From an uncultured Collinsella sp. (GTDB taxonomy: Bacteria; Actinomycetota; Coriobacteriia; Coriobacteriales; Coriobacteriaceae), in assembly GCA_900548495.1 (NCBI GenBank), contig URKT01000023.1:1-26463 (forward strand): a DNA stretch of 26,463 nucleotides, written 5' to 3'. Below are positions 1 to 8,522 of the stretch, piece by piece. The notes beneath the pieces are model-generated. The model had not been told where the DNA came from, ran no database searches, and was given only the letters and a program-made list of their open reading frames with translations. Both the position numbers and the translations under genes were made by a program. Within the stretch, counting starts at the first letter, position 1. The number at the start of each line of letters is the position of its first letter.

Positions 1-50
1 GATCTACACTCTCTCCGTCGTCGGCAGCGTCAGATGTGTATAAGAGACAG
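1..50 (+). other. Sequencing adapter (Nextera i5 side), not genomic
   Basis: Positions 32-50 are the 19-base Tn5 mosaic end used in Nextera libraries, preceded at 18-31 by the read-1 adapter TCGTCGGCAGCGTC. Before that comes GATCTACAC and an 8-base stretch TCTCTCCG, which has the position and form of an i5 index. None of this belongs to the organism. Protein reading across position 50 (the last six residues of the leftmost reading frame) is adapter-encoded and should be discarded. Confidence 0.98.
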
Positions 51-473
51 ATCGAGAATCCAGCGGGCAAGCGTCTCGAGCAGATACGTCTTATCGGTTG
101 CCGCTACCACGCCAAGCATGGGCGTGGACTCCTCGATAAACGGCACCTCCACAGCAGACTCGGCGAGCACGCACACGGGCGCGCCAGCGATCACGAGCTC
201 CTGCACGGCACTCTCCAGGCGGTCGGATCCGCACGAGAGGACCAGCACCACGTCGGTATCGGCCTTGGGAACGATACGGTCCTCCCCCAGGCGATCAACA
301 CGCACAATGCCCGAAGTCGTCTGCGGCACAAAGGCATCGCGAACAGTCTCGACCAAAAAGCGAGACGCAGTCGAATCAAGGTAAACCGAGACACGCACCG
401 GTGTATCGGAGTCCTTCTTAACAGACGCGCCCATCTTAAAAGCGCTGGTCAACTTATCTACGGGAATCTTCAT
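51..473 (-). CDS. Unrecognised protein, last gene of the mre-rodA operon, 3' end missing
   Basis: The first 141 residues are visible; the gene runs off the left contig edge into adapter. The ATG at 473 is preceded by a GGAGGGG ribosome site and lies 18 bases after the rodA stop, so it is cotranscribed with the cell-shape genes. No signal peptide or membrane segment is visible in this part. The sequence alternates hydrophobic strands with charged segments, for example VVLVLSCG near residue 78 and APVCVLAESAVEVPF near 98, which suggests an alpha/beta fold. I do not recognise the family. A cytoplasmic accessory role next to RodA/PBP2 is only a guess from position. Confidence 0.75.
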
Positions 474-491
474 GGCAAACCCCTCCAGCGG

Positions 492-1718
492 TTACGCGGC
501 GCCCGAACGATGCCGCCATATGGATTGTACGATACCCACCGTCAGCAACTGAATCATCATCGACGACGAACCAAAACTAATAAACGGCAGCGGAATACCA
601 GTAATCGGCATCATGCCAATGCACATGCCGATGTTCTCGAAGGTCTGGAACGCCCACATGCCGACGATACCCACGCACGATAGGCGCAAGAACAATGACT
701 CGCACTTAAAGGCAACGCGGATCGTCGAGAAGATCAGCAGCACGTAGAGGCACAGGAGCAAAAAGGAGCCGCAGAAGCCGAACGTCTCGGACAGGAAGGC
801 GAAGACGAAATCGGTGTGGAACTCGGGTAGAAAGCCGCCGGCCGACTGCGTCGCGTGGCCCAGGCCCTTACCAAAGAAGCCACCCGAGCCGACGGCAATG
901 AGCGACTGCTGCAGGTTGTAGGCATCATCCGAATCGGCTTTGTCGGGGTTGATGAAGACTGTCAGACGATTCATCTGATACTGCTTGATAAGCACGTCGT
1001 GTCCAAGGAGCGAATCAAAGACCGAGTCGAGCGCCAAGATGAGCGCAATCAAACCAACCAGCAGGGCCAAGGTCGACAGCACCCATTCGCGGCGTGCACC
1101 GCTCATGCAGATGACGATGGCACCCGAGACCAGCACGACCAGGCCCGAGCCCAGGTCGCCCATGGCGACGACGGCCAAAAACGGGATGGACAGCATACCG
1201 CAGAGCTTGACGTAGTCGCGAACGGTATCGATGCGGCCGTTGTATTGTGAGCCAAGCGTGGCCATAAAGAAGATGGTGATGAGCTTGGCAAGCTCAACGG
1301 GCTGGAAGGTCAGGCCGATACCGGGAATCTTGATCCAACCCGTCATTCCCAAGCCGCCCGTGTAGGACAGGCCCGGAATCTTAGGCGAGAAGATCACGAT
1401 GAGATCGACGACGAGCAGAGCCGTCGAAAAGTTGGAAATGCCACGCAGGTCGGTGCGCCAAACGAGCACCGCCAGCACCGCGCCAATGCCAATGCCCAGC
1501 AGGTGGCGCGAGAACGAGGCATCGGCCTTAAACTGCGACGCCGACCAAATAATGATGGCGCCATAGGCAACGAGCGCGACGGTAGCCAGCAGCACGCCGA
1601 TGTGTACCTTCTGGCGGAACGTGCCGCGCGAGGCCGAGAGCTGCTTGTTAACGCGGTCCAGGCTGCTGCGAGAGCCGGTTTTGGTTGAGCGGAACAGGTC
1701 CGCCGGCGAAAAGTCCAT
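492..1718 (-). CDS. rodA: RodA, SEDS-family peptidoglycan glycosyltransferase
   Basis: RodA polymerises lipid II into glycan strands in the membrane as the partner of PBP2 during side-wall elongation. The 408-residue product has a short cytoplasmic N-terminus (about 40 residues) followed by many hydrophobic segments, and the usual FtsW/RodA/SpoVE signatures. These include FQPVELAKL near residue 140, a GDLGSG loop near 185, VGSGGFFGKGLGHATQS near 275, and a C-terminal GIPLPFISFGSSSM. Length and motif order are normal for the family. The ATG at 1718 has a TAGGAGGTTGCG ribosome site and sits 9 bases after the PBP2 stop. Family assignment is secure; RodA rather than FtsW is inferred from the mre/PBP2 neighbours. 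Confidence 0.97.
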   Translation of the reverse strand: MDFSPADLFRSTKTGSRSSLDRVNKQLSASRGTFRQKVHIGVLLATVALVAYGAIIIWSASQFKADASFSRHLLGIGIGAVLAVLVWRTDLRGISNFSTALLVVDLIVIFSPKIPGLSYTGGLGMTGWIKIPGIGLTFQPVELAKLITIFFMATLGSQYNGRIDTVRDYVKLCGMLSIPFLAVVAMGDLGSGLVVLVSGAIVICMSGARREWVLSTLALLVGLIALILALDSVFDSLLGHDVLIKQYQMNRLTVFINPDKADSDDAYNLQQSLIAVGSGGFFGKGLGHATQSAGGFLPEFHTDFVFAFLSETFGFCGSFLLLCLYVLLIFSTIRVAFKCESLFLRLSCVGIVGMWAFQTFENIGMCIGMMPITGIPLPFISFGSSSMMIQLLTVGIVQSIWRHRSGAA

Positions 1719-1727
1719 CGCAACCTC

Positions 1728-3797
1728 CTATCGAACCGAGGAATCGCCCGTGGCCGTCGACGTGTCGGGCTCGTCATAAATCGCACCGAGGACATCGCGC
1801 ACGACGTGCAACGCGGTATCGGAGCCGCCACCGCCCTGCTCCAAGATAGTGGCAATCACGTACTTAGGGTCATCGGCCGGCGCGTAGGCGCAAAACCACG
1901 CGTAATCGTCCTCGCCGCTCTTCTCGCCCGTGCCGGACTTGCCGTAGACCGTAGGGGTCAGGGAGTTAAAGTGCGCGGCGGTCGAAGTCGACGCGGAGTA
2001 AATCACATCGTGCATGCCGTTGCGGACAAGAACCAAATCCGAATCGCTGTTGATCTGGGCCTCCAGGCGCTTCTTCTTGCCCTTGCCGTTGTATTTATAG
2101 GCATCGCCGTCGCCATCGCGCGACACGGCTGACAAAAACACGTGAGGCACGTACTGTTTGCCGCCGTTGGCAAGACCCATATAGGCGCAGGCCATCTGCA
2201 GCGGTGTCACCAGAATGTCGCCCTGGCCGATGGCGATGTTCGTCATATCGCCAGCGTTCCATTTGCGGTCCTCGGCCGAGGCATCGGTAAAGTACGACTC
2301 TTTCCACTCGGCGTCGGGAATGCGTCCCGCACCCTCACTCGGCAGATCGATACCGCAGGTCTTGCCCAGGCCCCAGCGACGAAAGACCTCTTGCAGGCCC
2401 TCGGGATGCTGGTCGTTGTAGAAAAACGCCTTGCCCATATCGTAGAACACGGGGTCGCAGGAGTTGGCGATACCGGACTGCAGCGTCATGGTGCCGTGGC
2501 CGGAGTGCAGCCAGCAGTATTTTCCCCAAGATTTGCCCAAGCCGGTCCAATATCCCGTGCAGTTGGTCGTCTGACTCGACGTGTACGTTCCAAATTCAAG
2601 GCCCGCCAAGGCCGAGAGAGGCTTAATGGTCGAAGCCGACATGTACTGGCCGCTAATGGCGCGGTTGAGCAGCGGATGCGAACCCTCGTCATCGTTGAGC
2701 TCGGTCCAAACATCGTTGGAGACGCCGCCGATAAACACGGAAGGATCGAACTTGGGCTCGCTGGCCATGCCCAGAATCTCGCCGTTATTGGGGTCGAGGC
2801 ACACCACGGCACCGTTGCCGGCGTCGCTGTGGCCTGTGGTCTTAGCGAGCTCAATGGCACTTGCAAGCGCCGTCTCGCAGGCTTGCTGAATCTTGAGGTC
2901 AAGCGTGAGCTTAATGTCGGAGCCGGCCTTGGCGGGCACGGCGCCGGCCTGACCGGTCACGTTGCCCGAGGCATCGACCTTCACCGTCTGCTCGCCGCGA
3001 ATACCCTGCAGCAAGTTCTCGTAGTAGCTCTCGACGCCCGCCTGCCCCACGATATCACCCGACTGGTACGTAATCTGACCGGCGGCGCTATCGTTATCGC
3101 CCGAAGCCTTCTTGTTCTGCGCCTCGAGCTGCTCGGAGGTAATGGTGCCGGTATAGCCCAAAATGTGACAAGCCATCTCGCCGTACGGGTACTGGCGCTC
3201 GGTACGCTCGGCAATCTTCACGCCCGGGAACTCGCCGGCATGCTCCTTGATATAGGCAACCGTGGAGCGGCGCACGTCCGTCGCGATGGTATGTAGGCTC
3301 TGGGCGCCCTCTGAATTGTCCTGAATGTTGCGCAGAACCGCGACGTAGGGCATTCCGAGCACATTCGCGAGGTGATGCACCAGCACGGTGTCATCGGCCA
3401 GGTCGCGATAAGCGACGACGGCAAGTGAGGGACGGTTTTGCACAAGTGCCACGCCATTGCGATCAAGGATTCGCCCGCGCACGGCCGGCGTGGTGACGGT
3501 ACGGGTCTGGTTGCTCTTGGCCTGCTTGTCGTAGTAGTCCGACGAAACCATCTGCATACCCCACAGCTTGACGGCGAGCGCGGCAAACATCGCGCCCACG
3601 CCGGCGGTGAGGATGGAGAAGCGACCCTTGAAGGCGGTCGCGGCGGTATTGCCCTCGCCCTCAGTGGCGCGCGGGGCCGTTCCATGCTGCGTGTCGTAGG
3701 TAAAACGGGAATCGCCGCGGCGCATGATGACCAGCGCGACCACAATGGCCACGACCAGCACGATACCGGCGATGATAACCGTCATCTGGGAAGACAT
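1728..3797 (-). CDS. mrdA: Penicillin-binding protein 2 (class B transpeptidase)
   Basis: Class B PBP that cross-links peptidoglycan made by RodA. The ATG at 3797 is chosen because GGGGAGGCTCAAAG lies just upstream and it follows the mreD stop by 13 bases; the longer open frame starts inside mreD. The product has 689 residues. A hydrophobic segment at about 5-25 is followed by a polar stretch and a second one at about 60-85, then the dimerisation domain (RGRILDRNG near 115). The transpeptidase domain has the SxxK motif STIK with serine near 389, the SCD-type motif in ANSCDPVFYD, and the KSGTGE triad near 620. One N-terminal membrane anchor is usual, so the extra segment is notable. Cotranscribed with mreBCD and rodA. 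Confidence 0.95.
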   Translation of the reverse strand: MSSQMTVIIAGIVLVVAIVVALVIMRRGDSRFTYDTQHGTAPRATEGEGNTAATAFKGRFSILTAGVGAMFAALAVKLWGMQMVSSDYYDKQAKSNQTRTVTTPAVRGRILDRNGVALVQNRPSLAVVAYRDLADDTVLVHHLANVLGMPYVAVLRNIQDNSEGAQSLHTIATDVRRSTVAYIKEHAGEFPGVKIAERTERQYPYGEMACHILGYTGTITSEQLEAQNKKASGDNDSAAGQITYQSGDIVGQAGVESYYENLLQGIRGEQTVKVDASGNVTGQAGAVPAKAGSDIKLTLDLKIQQACETALASAIELAKTTGHSDAGNGAVVCLDPNNGEILGMASEPKFDPSVFIGGVSNDVWTELNDDEGSHPLLNRAISGQYMSASTIKPLSALAGLEFGTYTSSQTTNCTGYWTGLGKSWGKYCWLHSGHGTMTLQSGIANSCDPVFYDMGKAFFYNDQHPEGLQEVFRRWGLGKTCGIDLPSEGAGRIPDAEWKESYFTDASAEDRKWNAGDMTNIAIGQGDILVTPLQMACAYMGLANGGKQYVPHVFLSAVSRDGDGDAYKYNGKGKKKRLEAQINSDSDLVLVRNGMHDVIYSASTSTAAHFNSLTPTVYGKSGTGEKSGEDDYAWFCAYAPADDPKYVIATILEQGGGGSDTALHVVRDVLGAIYDEPDTSTATGDSSVR

Positions 3798-3810
3798 CTT
3801 TGAGCCTCCC

Positions 3811-4383
3811 CTATTTAAGTTTGCGGGTCTTGGGCTTAAAGCGCATACCCGTCTGATGACCACCGCGTGCGGAGAATCCGTAACCGGACTGCGGCACGAC
3901 ACCGGACATCAAAAACGGAATGGCAACCAGACCCGTCAGGATCGAAGACGGCAGGGCGTGTCCAAAAACAGCCACCACAAAGCTCGTCTCCAGACCCATA
4001 AACAGCAAGATGATGCTGTAGACCACATTGATGGCAAGCGCGAAGGCGCCCACGGTAATACCGCGCGCGCTCGGGGACCCGCTCGTCTGACCGGCCGCGC
4101 TGTGCACCAGGGCAAAACTGCCCACCGTCAGCAGCAGCGACATAACGCCCACCGGAACGGCAGCGGAAAGATCATAGAACAGGCCACTGCAAAAACCGCA
4201 GACGACAGCCCGTGTGGGATCGCCCGAGAACACGCTCAGGCACACCAGGATAATCATAAAGTTGACGCGACCGCCCGCAATGGAGATCTGCGGCGCCAGG
4301 CCTGCCTGCAGCAGCACGCACACAATGGCGGCGATTACAAACGTGCGGGAGCTCGCCCCCTGCTCGTGTAGATCCATGGACAT
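3811..4383 (-). CDS. mreD: MreD, rod-shape membrane protein
   Basis: MreD is the small integral membrane component of the elongasome, coupling MreB/MreC to PBP2/RodA. The 190-residue product is mostly hydrophobic with about five or six membrane segments, including an N-terminal IVCVLLQAGLAPQISI and a GDPTRAVVCGFCSGLFYDL stretch near 58 that is typical of the family. The C-terminus is a basic cytoplasmic tail (KPKTRKLK). The ATG at 4383 follows an AGGGGGC ribosome site that overlaps the mreC stop region, giving tight coupling. MreD is poorly conserved, so the call rests on hydropathy, size and its place between mreC and PBP2. Confidence 0.9.
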   Translation of the reverse strand: MSMDLHEQGASSRTFVIAAIVCVLLQAGLAPQISIAGGRVNFMIILVCLSVFSGDPTRAVVCGFCSGLFYDLSAAVPVGVMSLLLTVGSFALVHSAAGQTSGSPSARGITVGAFALAINVVYSIILLFMGLETSFVVAVFGHALPSSILTGLVAIPFLMSGVVPQSGYGFSARGGHQTGMRFKPKTRKLK

Positions 4384-4388
4384 GCCCC

Positions 4389-5387
4389 CTATTCGCTCGA
4401 GCCGGAATCGGTCGTCTCGGACATGTCGGAACTGTCATCCGAGCCCTCGTCCTTCGTCTTGGTCGCAGCATCGCGCGACGTTCCCTGCGGCGTGCTATTA
4501 GCGGTGCTCACATCCTCATCCGAGGCCGACTGCTCGTCGGTCAACGAGGTGATGACGAGCACCTCCTCGTTATTCTCTGCCGTGGTCTGGGCGCGTACGA
4601 CGATGGTGTAATACACATCGTTGGCCGACTTCTCCACCGAGGAAACGGTGCCGAGCGGCAGGCCCTTGGGGAACACGCCGCCAATGCCCGAGGTCACGAT
4701 GATGTCGCCCACTTTGACGTCGGAGTCGACGCTCACGTACTCAAGACGAAGCGTACCGTCAGCCTGACCCTGCAGCATACCCTGGGCGCGCGTATCCTGC
4801 ACCATAGCCGACACGCCCGAGTTCTCGTCGCCAATCAGGCGCACGGTAGAGGTCTTGGCCGATACCTCGATAATCTGGCCGATAACACCGGCAGAACTCG
4901 TCACGGGCATGTTGATGGTAAGGCCGTCGGCAGATCCCTTGTCGATGGTAACAGTCGAGGTCCAGGCATCGCCCGAGGCACCAACGATACGAGCAGCGGT
5001 CGATTTGAGGTTGTAGGTCGACTGCAGGCCGACCAGCCCCTCCAGACGCTCGGCGGTCTTTTGAGCCTCGGAGAGCTCAGCAACCTTAGAGGTCAGCTCC
5101 TCGTTTTGCTTCTTAAGCTCGTCAAGCGTGTCCTGCGACGCCGTAAGGTTAGAGAACACGTTGCCGATGGCATTGAAAGGAGCCGCCACAGCCGAGCCCA
5201 CAAAGCGCACCGGCGAGGTAATCGTCGTCATGCCCGAGCGTACGGCATGAATCGGCCCGGCCTCGCCCTCACGGATATAAAACGTGAGCAGCAACACCGA
5301 AATGAGGCTGAAAACAATCAACGGGCGCATACCCGTTGATTGTCGCTTGGTATTCAGATTTGGAGAGAAACCCGAAGATCGTGCCAA
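4389..5387 (-). CDS. mreC: MreC, rod-shape-determining protein
   Basis: MreC is a bitopic membrane protein that scaffolds the elongation complex outside the membrane and activates PBP2. The 332-residue product has a short basic N-terminus, one membrane segment at about 22-40, a coiled coil at about 78-115 (LDELKKQNEELTSKVAELSE), then the beta-rich domain with GLTINMPVTSSAGVIGQI and GVFPKGLPLGTV. The last 50 residues are an acidic Ser/Thr/Asp-rich low-complexity tail that is longer than in model MreC proteins. The start is a TTG at 5387 preceded by AGGTGG; no better ATG or GTG precedes the membrane segment. It lies 21 bases after the mreB stop. Confidence 0.94.
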   Translation of the reverse strand: MARSSGFSPNLNTKRQSTGMRPLIVFSLISVLLLTFYIREGEAGPIHAVRSGMTTITSPVRFVGSAVAAPFNAIGNVFSNLTASQDTLDELKKQNEELTSKVAELSEAQKTAERLEGLVGLQSTYNLKSTAARIVGASGDAWTSTVTIDKGSADGLTINMPVTSSAGVIGQIIEVSAKTSTVRLIGDENSGVSAMVQDTRAQGMLQGQADGTLRLEYVSVDSDVKVGDIIVTSGIGGVFPKGLPLGTVSSVEKSANDVYYTIVVRAQTTAENNEEVLVITSLTDEQSASDEDVSTANSTPQGTSRDAATKTKDEGSDDSSDMSETTDSGSSE

Positions 5388-5408
5388 ATGGAATCCACCT
5401 TTTGGAAA

Positions 5409-6452
5409 TTAAGCATTGGTTTGGACGAAGCCACCGTCAAAGGCGTTGGCCTCGAGCACGCGGGCGCAGCCATTTACGACGTTATCGAGCGCCGTGGGGC
5501 TGACGTTGACCGAAACGCCGGTCTCGTCGCGCAGGCGCACGTCGAGGCCGCGCAGCAGCGCACCGCCGCCGGTCAGCAGAATGCCGTAGTACATAAGGTC
5601 CGAGGCAAGATCGGGCGGCGTGGCGTCCAGAGCGTCCTTAACGGCCTTGGCCATCTCGTCGAGCGGCTTGTTGAGCGCGCGACGAATCTCCTCGCTCTCG
5701 ATACGCACGGTCTTGGGCAGGCCCGTGATAACATCGCGTCCGTTGACCTCGACGTCGAGCTCATCCTTGAGCGGCACGGCGGAGCCGACCTTAATCTTGA
5801 TGTCCTCGGCCGTGCGCTCGCCGATAGCCAGGTTGTAGGCATCGCGAACATGGGTGAGGATAGCCTGGTCGAACTCATCGCCGGCAATGCGGATGGACTG
5901 CGACACGACAATACCGCCCATAGCGATAACGGCGACCTCGGTGGTGCCGCCGCCGATATCGATGACCATGGAGCCCGTGGGCTCCTCGACGGGCAAGTCG
6001 GCGCCGATGGCAGCCGCCATGGGCTCCTCGATCAGATAGGCCTGGCGAGCGCCGGCCTGGATCGTGGCCTCGAAGACGGCGCGCTTCTCGACCGACGTGA
6101 CGCCGGAGGGAACGCAGACGACGACGCGCGGACGCGGAGTCCACGGATAGCGCTTCTCGGAAGCCTTGTCGATAAAATAGCGAAGCATGGCCTCGGTGAC
6201 ATCGAAGTCGGCGATGACGCCGTCCTTAAGGGGACGAACGGCTACGATGTTGCCGGGCGTACGGCCGAGCATGCGCTTGGCCTCGATGCCGACTGCCAAG
6301 ATGCGCTCGTCGTTCTTGTCGATAGCGACAACGGAAGGCTCGCGGATGACGATGCCCTTGCCGCGCACGGAGACGAGCGTATTTGCGGTGCCGAGGTCGA
6401 TGGCGAGATCGCCCGCATAGCTACCGAAGAACATATCCATCAAAGAAAACAA
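5409..6452 (-). CDS. mreB: MreB, actin-like rod-shape protein
   Basis: MreB is the membrane-associated actin homologue that positions the cell-wall elongation machinery. The 347-residue product has the family landmarks: GDLAIDLGTANTLV near residue 14, EPSVVAID, the DIGGGTTEVAVIAMGG nucleotide-binding segment near 165, and the C-terminal GILLTGGGALLRGLD. Length is standard. The start is taken as TTG at 6452, which has AGGAG five bases upstream; ATG codons four and six residues later are alternatives without a good ribosome site. It is the first gene of an operon running leftward through mreC, mreD, PBP2, rodA and the truncated gene. Confidence 0.97.
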   Translation of the reverse strand: MFSLMDMFFGSYAGDLAIDLGTANTLVSVRGKGIVIREPSVVAIDKNDERILAVGIEAKRMLGRTPGNIVAVRPLKDGVIADFDVTEAMLRYFIDKASEKRYPWTPRPRVVVCVPSGVTSVEKRAVFEATIQAGARQAYLIEEPMAAAIGADLPVEEPTGSMVIDIGGGTTEVAVIAMGGIVVSQSIRIAGDEFDQAILTHVRDAYNLAIGERTAEDIKIKVGSAVPLKDELDVEVNGRDVITGLPKTVRIESEEIRRALNKPLDEMAKAVKDALDATPPDLASDLMYYGILLTGGGALLRGLDVRLRDETGVSVNVSPTALDNVVNGCARVLEANAFDGGFVQTNA

Positions 6453-6512
6453 CGCAACTCCTGATGTGTTGGATGATTGCTGGAAAACTACTAGCTCATC
6501 ATACTAGCGCAA

Positions 6513-6545
6513 GCCCGGCACCTCACTTGCGGTGAAGCGCCGGGC
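6513..6545 (-). terminator. Hairpin terminator after the TPR gene
   Basis: GCCCGGC at 6513-6519 pairs with GCCGGGC at 6539-6545, and the stem continues inward through wobble pairs to TCAC/GTGA. It lies 23 bases past the TPR-gene stop and before mreB, so it separates the cyclophilin-TPR transcript from the mre operon. The T tract on the minus strand is weak, which lowers confidence in strong termination. Confidence 0.6.
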
Positions 6546-6567
6546 AGAGCCAAATCTCATAAGGTCA

Positions 6568-7863
6568 CTACTGGTTGTCAGCGGCCGAGAAATCGATATC
6601 GAAGGAGGAAACGGCCCAACCGATATGGTTGTCGGAGCGCACGAATTTAACGGTGTACTCCTGCTCGCCGCCCTTGGACAGCGAAGCCTTCACCTTGGCC
6701 GTGGTCTCGGTCATGGACTGATCCATGCCCTTGATGGAGACGGTGGCGCCCTGCGGGATCGAGGAGATGATCATCGCCTTGGCGTCCTCGGACAGGCTCG
6801 AGGCCAGGCAGGATTCGGCCTTGGCGGTATCGCCGTCACCGGCAGCCTGGAACAGGTCGGTGATGACTGACTCCTGCGAGGGGTAGCCCATGCCGCGCGT
6901 ATAAGCATAGCCAAGACCGCCGGCAGCGATCACGATGAGCAGAAGCAGTACCAGGAAGATCTTAAGACCCGTGTGGCGGTGGCGACGACGAACCTTGGCC
7001 TGTTTGCGGTCCTGCTGGACCATCTCGGACTCGGACAGCGTAAAGAAGCCGGTGTCAGAGGGGTCGGGCATAAACTGACCGGTCGCGCCCGTGGGATCGA
7101 GCGGATCGACAGCGGGAGCGTCCATCGCGGGAGCCGGAGCCGTGGACATGGCCGTCTGGGCCGAAAGCGCGGCGAGCGAGTCGTGCACGCGGGCAAGCTC
7201 GTCGGCTTGCTCGGGCGTGAGCTGGTAGATGCCATCGGCGGTAGCGGCGTTAAAGGCATCGAGCGCATCGGAGGGACGGCCGGCGGCGGAAAGCGCTTGG
7301 CCCATGCCGGCGTTAAGGGCGCGCGTATCGTCGCGCGGACCGGCAAAGTCGATAGCCGTGCGGTAGGTCTCAACGGCGTCCGCGGGGCGGCCGAGCTTGA
7401 TGAAGCAGCGGCCCAGATCGCCGAGGGCGGCGGCAGGAGCCGGGTTGGCGCCGTCGATGGCAGCCTGACGGAAGGCGGTGCCGGCGTTGGCATAGTCGCC
7501 CGACTGGAACAGCGCGTTGCCCAGACCCAGGTAGGCCTTAAACGGTGTGGCGTAGGAAGCGTCCTGGGTGGCTGCAGAGAACGCCTGGGCAGCCGTGGTG
7601 TAGTCGCCCACCGCGGCGAGTGCCTTGCCGCGGTTGGTGAGCAGGGCACCGCGCTTGCCATAGGCGCCGTCGTTGAGGGCGGCGGCGTAGGCCTCGGCGG
7701 CCTCGGCGTACATGCCCAGATGCATCAGGGCGTTGCCGCGCAGGTGGTCGGCCTCACCCATGATCTCGTTGGGAGTCTTTGCCGCGCCAAGCATCTGGGC
7801 GGCAGCGGAAAAATCACCCGCGCGATAAGCGGCGCGGCCCTGTTGGATCAGCTGGCTATTCAA
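6568..7863 (-). CDS. TPR-repeat protein with a C-terminal membrane anchor
   Basis: The 431-residue product has about 200 N-terminal residues of tetratricopeptide-like helical repeats, with recurring patterns such as AYRAGDFSAAAQMLGAA and LGNALFQSGDYANAGTAFRQ. An Ala/Pro-rich linker follows, then a basic stretch (KVRRRHRHTGLK), one membrane segment at about 305-325, and an extracytoplasmic domain of about 105 residues. The repeats are therefore predicted to be cytoplasmic and the C-terminal domain outside. TPR domains mediate protein-protein contacts; the partner is unknown. The start is TTG at 7863 with AAAGGGGA upstream, 11 bases after the cyclophilin stop, so the two genes form an operon. 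The outer domain is not one I recognise. Confidence 0.85.
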   Translation of the reverse strand: MNSQLIQQGRAAYRAGDFSAAAQMLGAAKTPNEIMGEADHLRGNALMHLGMYAEAAEAYAAALNDGAYGKRGALLTNRGKALAAVGDYTTAAQAFSAATQDASYATPFKAYLGLGNALFQSGDYANAGTAFRQAAIDGANPAPAAALGDLGRCFIKLGRPADAVETYRTAIDFAGPRDDTRALNAGMGQALSAAGRPSDALDAFNAATADGIYQLTPEQADELARVHDSLAALSAQTAMSTAPAPAMDAPAVDPLDPTGATGQFMPDPSDTGFFTLSESEMVQQDRKQAKVRRRHRHTGLKIFLVLLLLIVIAAGGLGYAYTRGMGYPSQESVITDLFQAAGDGDTAKAESCLASSLSEDAKAMIISSIPQGATVSIKGMDQSMTETTAKVKASLSKGGEQEYTVKFVRSDNHIGWAVSSFDIDFSAADNQ

Positions 7864-7874
7864 GGAAGTCCCCT

Positions 7875-8417
7875 TTACTCGTGAACGATCTCGACATGAA
7901 CGATCTCGTCGCCGGCGCGCAGCTGCGAGATGACGTCGAGGCCCTCGACCGTGGTGCCAAAGACGGTATAGCCGGAGTCGAGGTTGTGCTGGGCACCCAG
8001 GCAGAAGTAGAACTGCGAGCCCGCGGAATCGGGATCCATGGAGCGGGCCATGGCAAGCGCGCCGTCAACATGGCTGTTACGCGGATTGGTGGCGAACTCG
8101 CCCTTGATGCAGTAGCCGGGGCCGCCGGTGCCGGGCATGCCGTCGGGGCCCTCAAGGCCGGCAGCGACGTCGGCGCCGGACATATCGCGGGTATTGGGGT
8201 CGCCGCCCTGGATCACAAAGCCGGGCACATAGCGATGGAACTTAAGGCCATCATAGAAACCCATCGTGGAAAGCTCGCAGAAGTTCGCCACATGGATGGG
8301 GGCGCCCTCACCGTCAAACTTGACCTTGATGGTGCCCTTCGACGTCTCGATCACCGCGCACTCGTCACCGACGAGCTGGTACTCGGGCGTATAGAGCTCT
8401 TTCTTAAAACCAAACAT
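7875..8417 (-). CDS. Cyclophilin-type peptidyl-prolyl cis-trans isomerase
   Basis: Cyclophilins accelerate proline isomerisation during protein folding. The 180-residue product has no signal peptide, so it is probably cytoplasmic. It shows the core cyclophilin signature: FYDGLKFHRYVPGFVIQGGD at about residues 54-73, with the catalytic Arg in FHR, then GSQFYFCLG near 134 and YTVFGTTVEGLDVI near 149. The Q in GSQFY and the F of the core are retained, so it should be active. The ATG at 8417 follows GGAAGGAACCAC. A plausible promoter lies at 8457-8486. It leads a two-gene transcript with the TPR protein. Confidence 0.95.
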   Translation of the reverse strand: MFGFKKELYTPEYQLVGDECAVIETSKGTIKVKFDGEGAPIHVANFCELSTMGFYDGLKFHRYVPGFVIQGGDPNTRDMSGADVAAGLEGPDGMPGTGGPGYCIKGEFATNPRNSHVDGALAMARSMDPDSAGSQFYFCLGAQHNLDSGYTVFGTTVEGLDVISQLRAGDEIVHVEIVHE

Positions 8418-8456
8418 GTGGTTCCTTCCTCGTGCGTTTAAAGCATATTTGTACGA

Positions 8457-8486
8457 ATTGTAGCAATAAGCACGGGCTTACATCAA
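8457..8486 (-). promoter_or_regulatory. Predicted sigma-70-type promoter for cyclophilin-TPR operon
   Basis: Read on the minus strand, TTGATG (8486-8481) and TACAAT (8462-8457) are separated by 18 bases, close to the housekeeping consensus. The -10 box lies 39 bases before the cyclophilin ATG. It falls in a 105-base AT-richer gap between two co-oriented genes, which suits an independent promoter. Confidence 0.55.
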
Positions 8487-8522
8487 TTGCGCACGCAGGT
8501 TATGCAGCCGGAGGGCAACTAA

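Noticed and set aside
2142..3296. Plus-strand frame inside the PBP2 gene
   Set aside because: Complement of a verified class B PBP with all catalytic motifs; typical GC-rich shadow.
6520..6538. TTGCGGTGAA in the terminator before mreB as a fourth copy of the 69-base palindrome
   Set aside because: Only ten bases match, the stem around it is a different sequence (GCCCGGC/GCCGGGC), and the length is 33, so it is an ordinary terminator.
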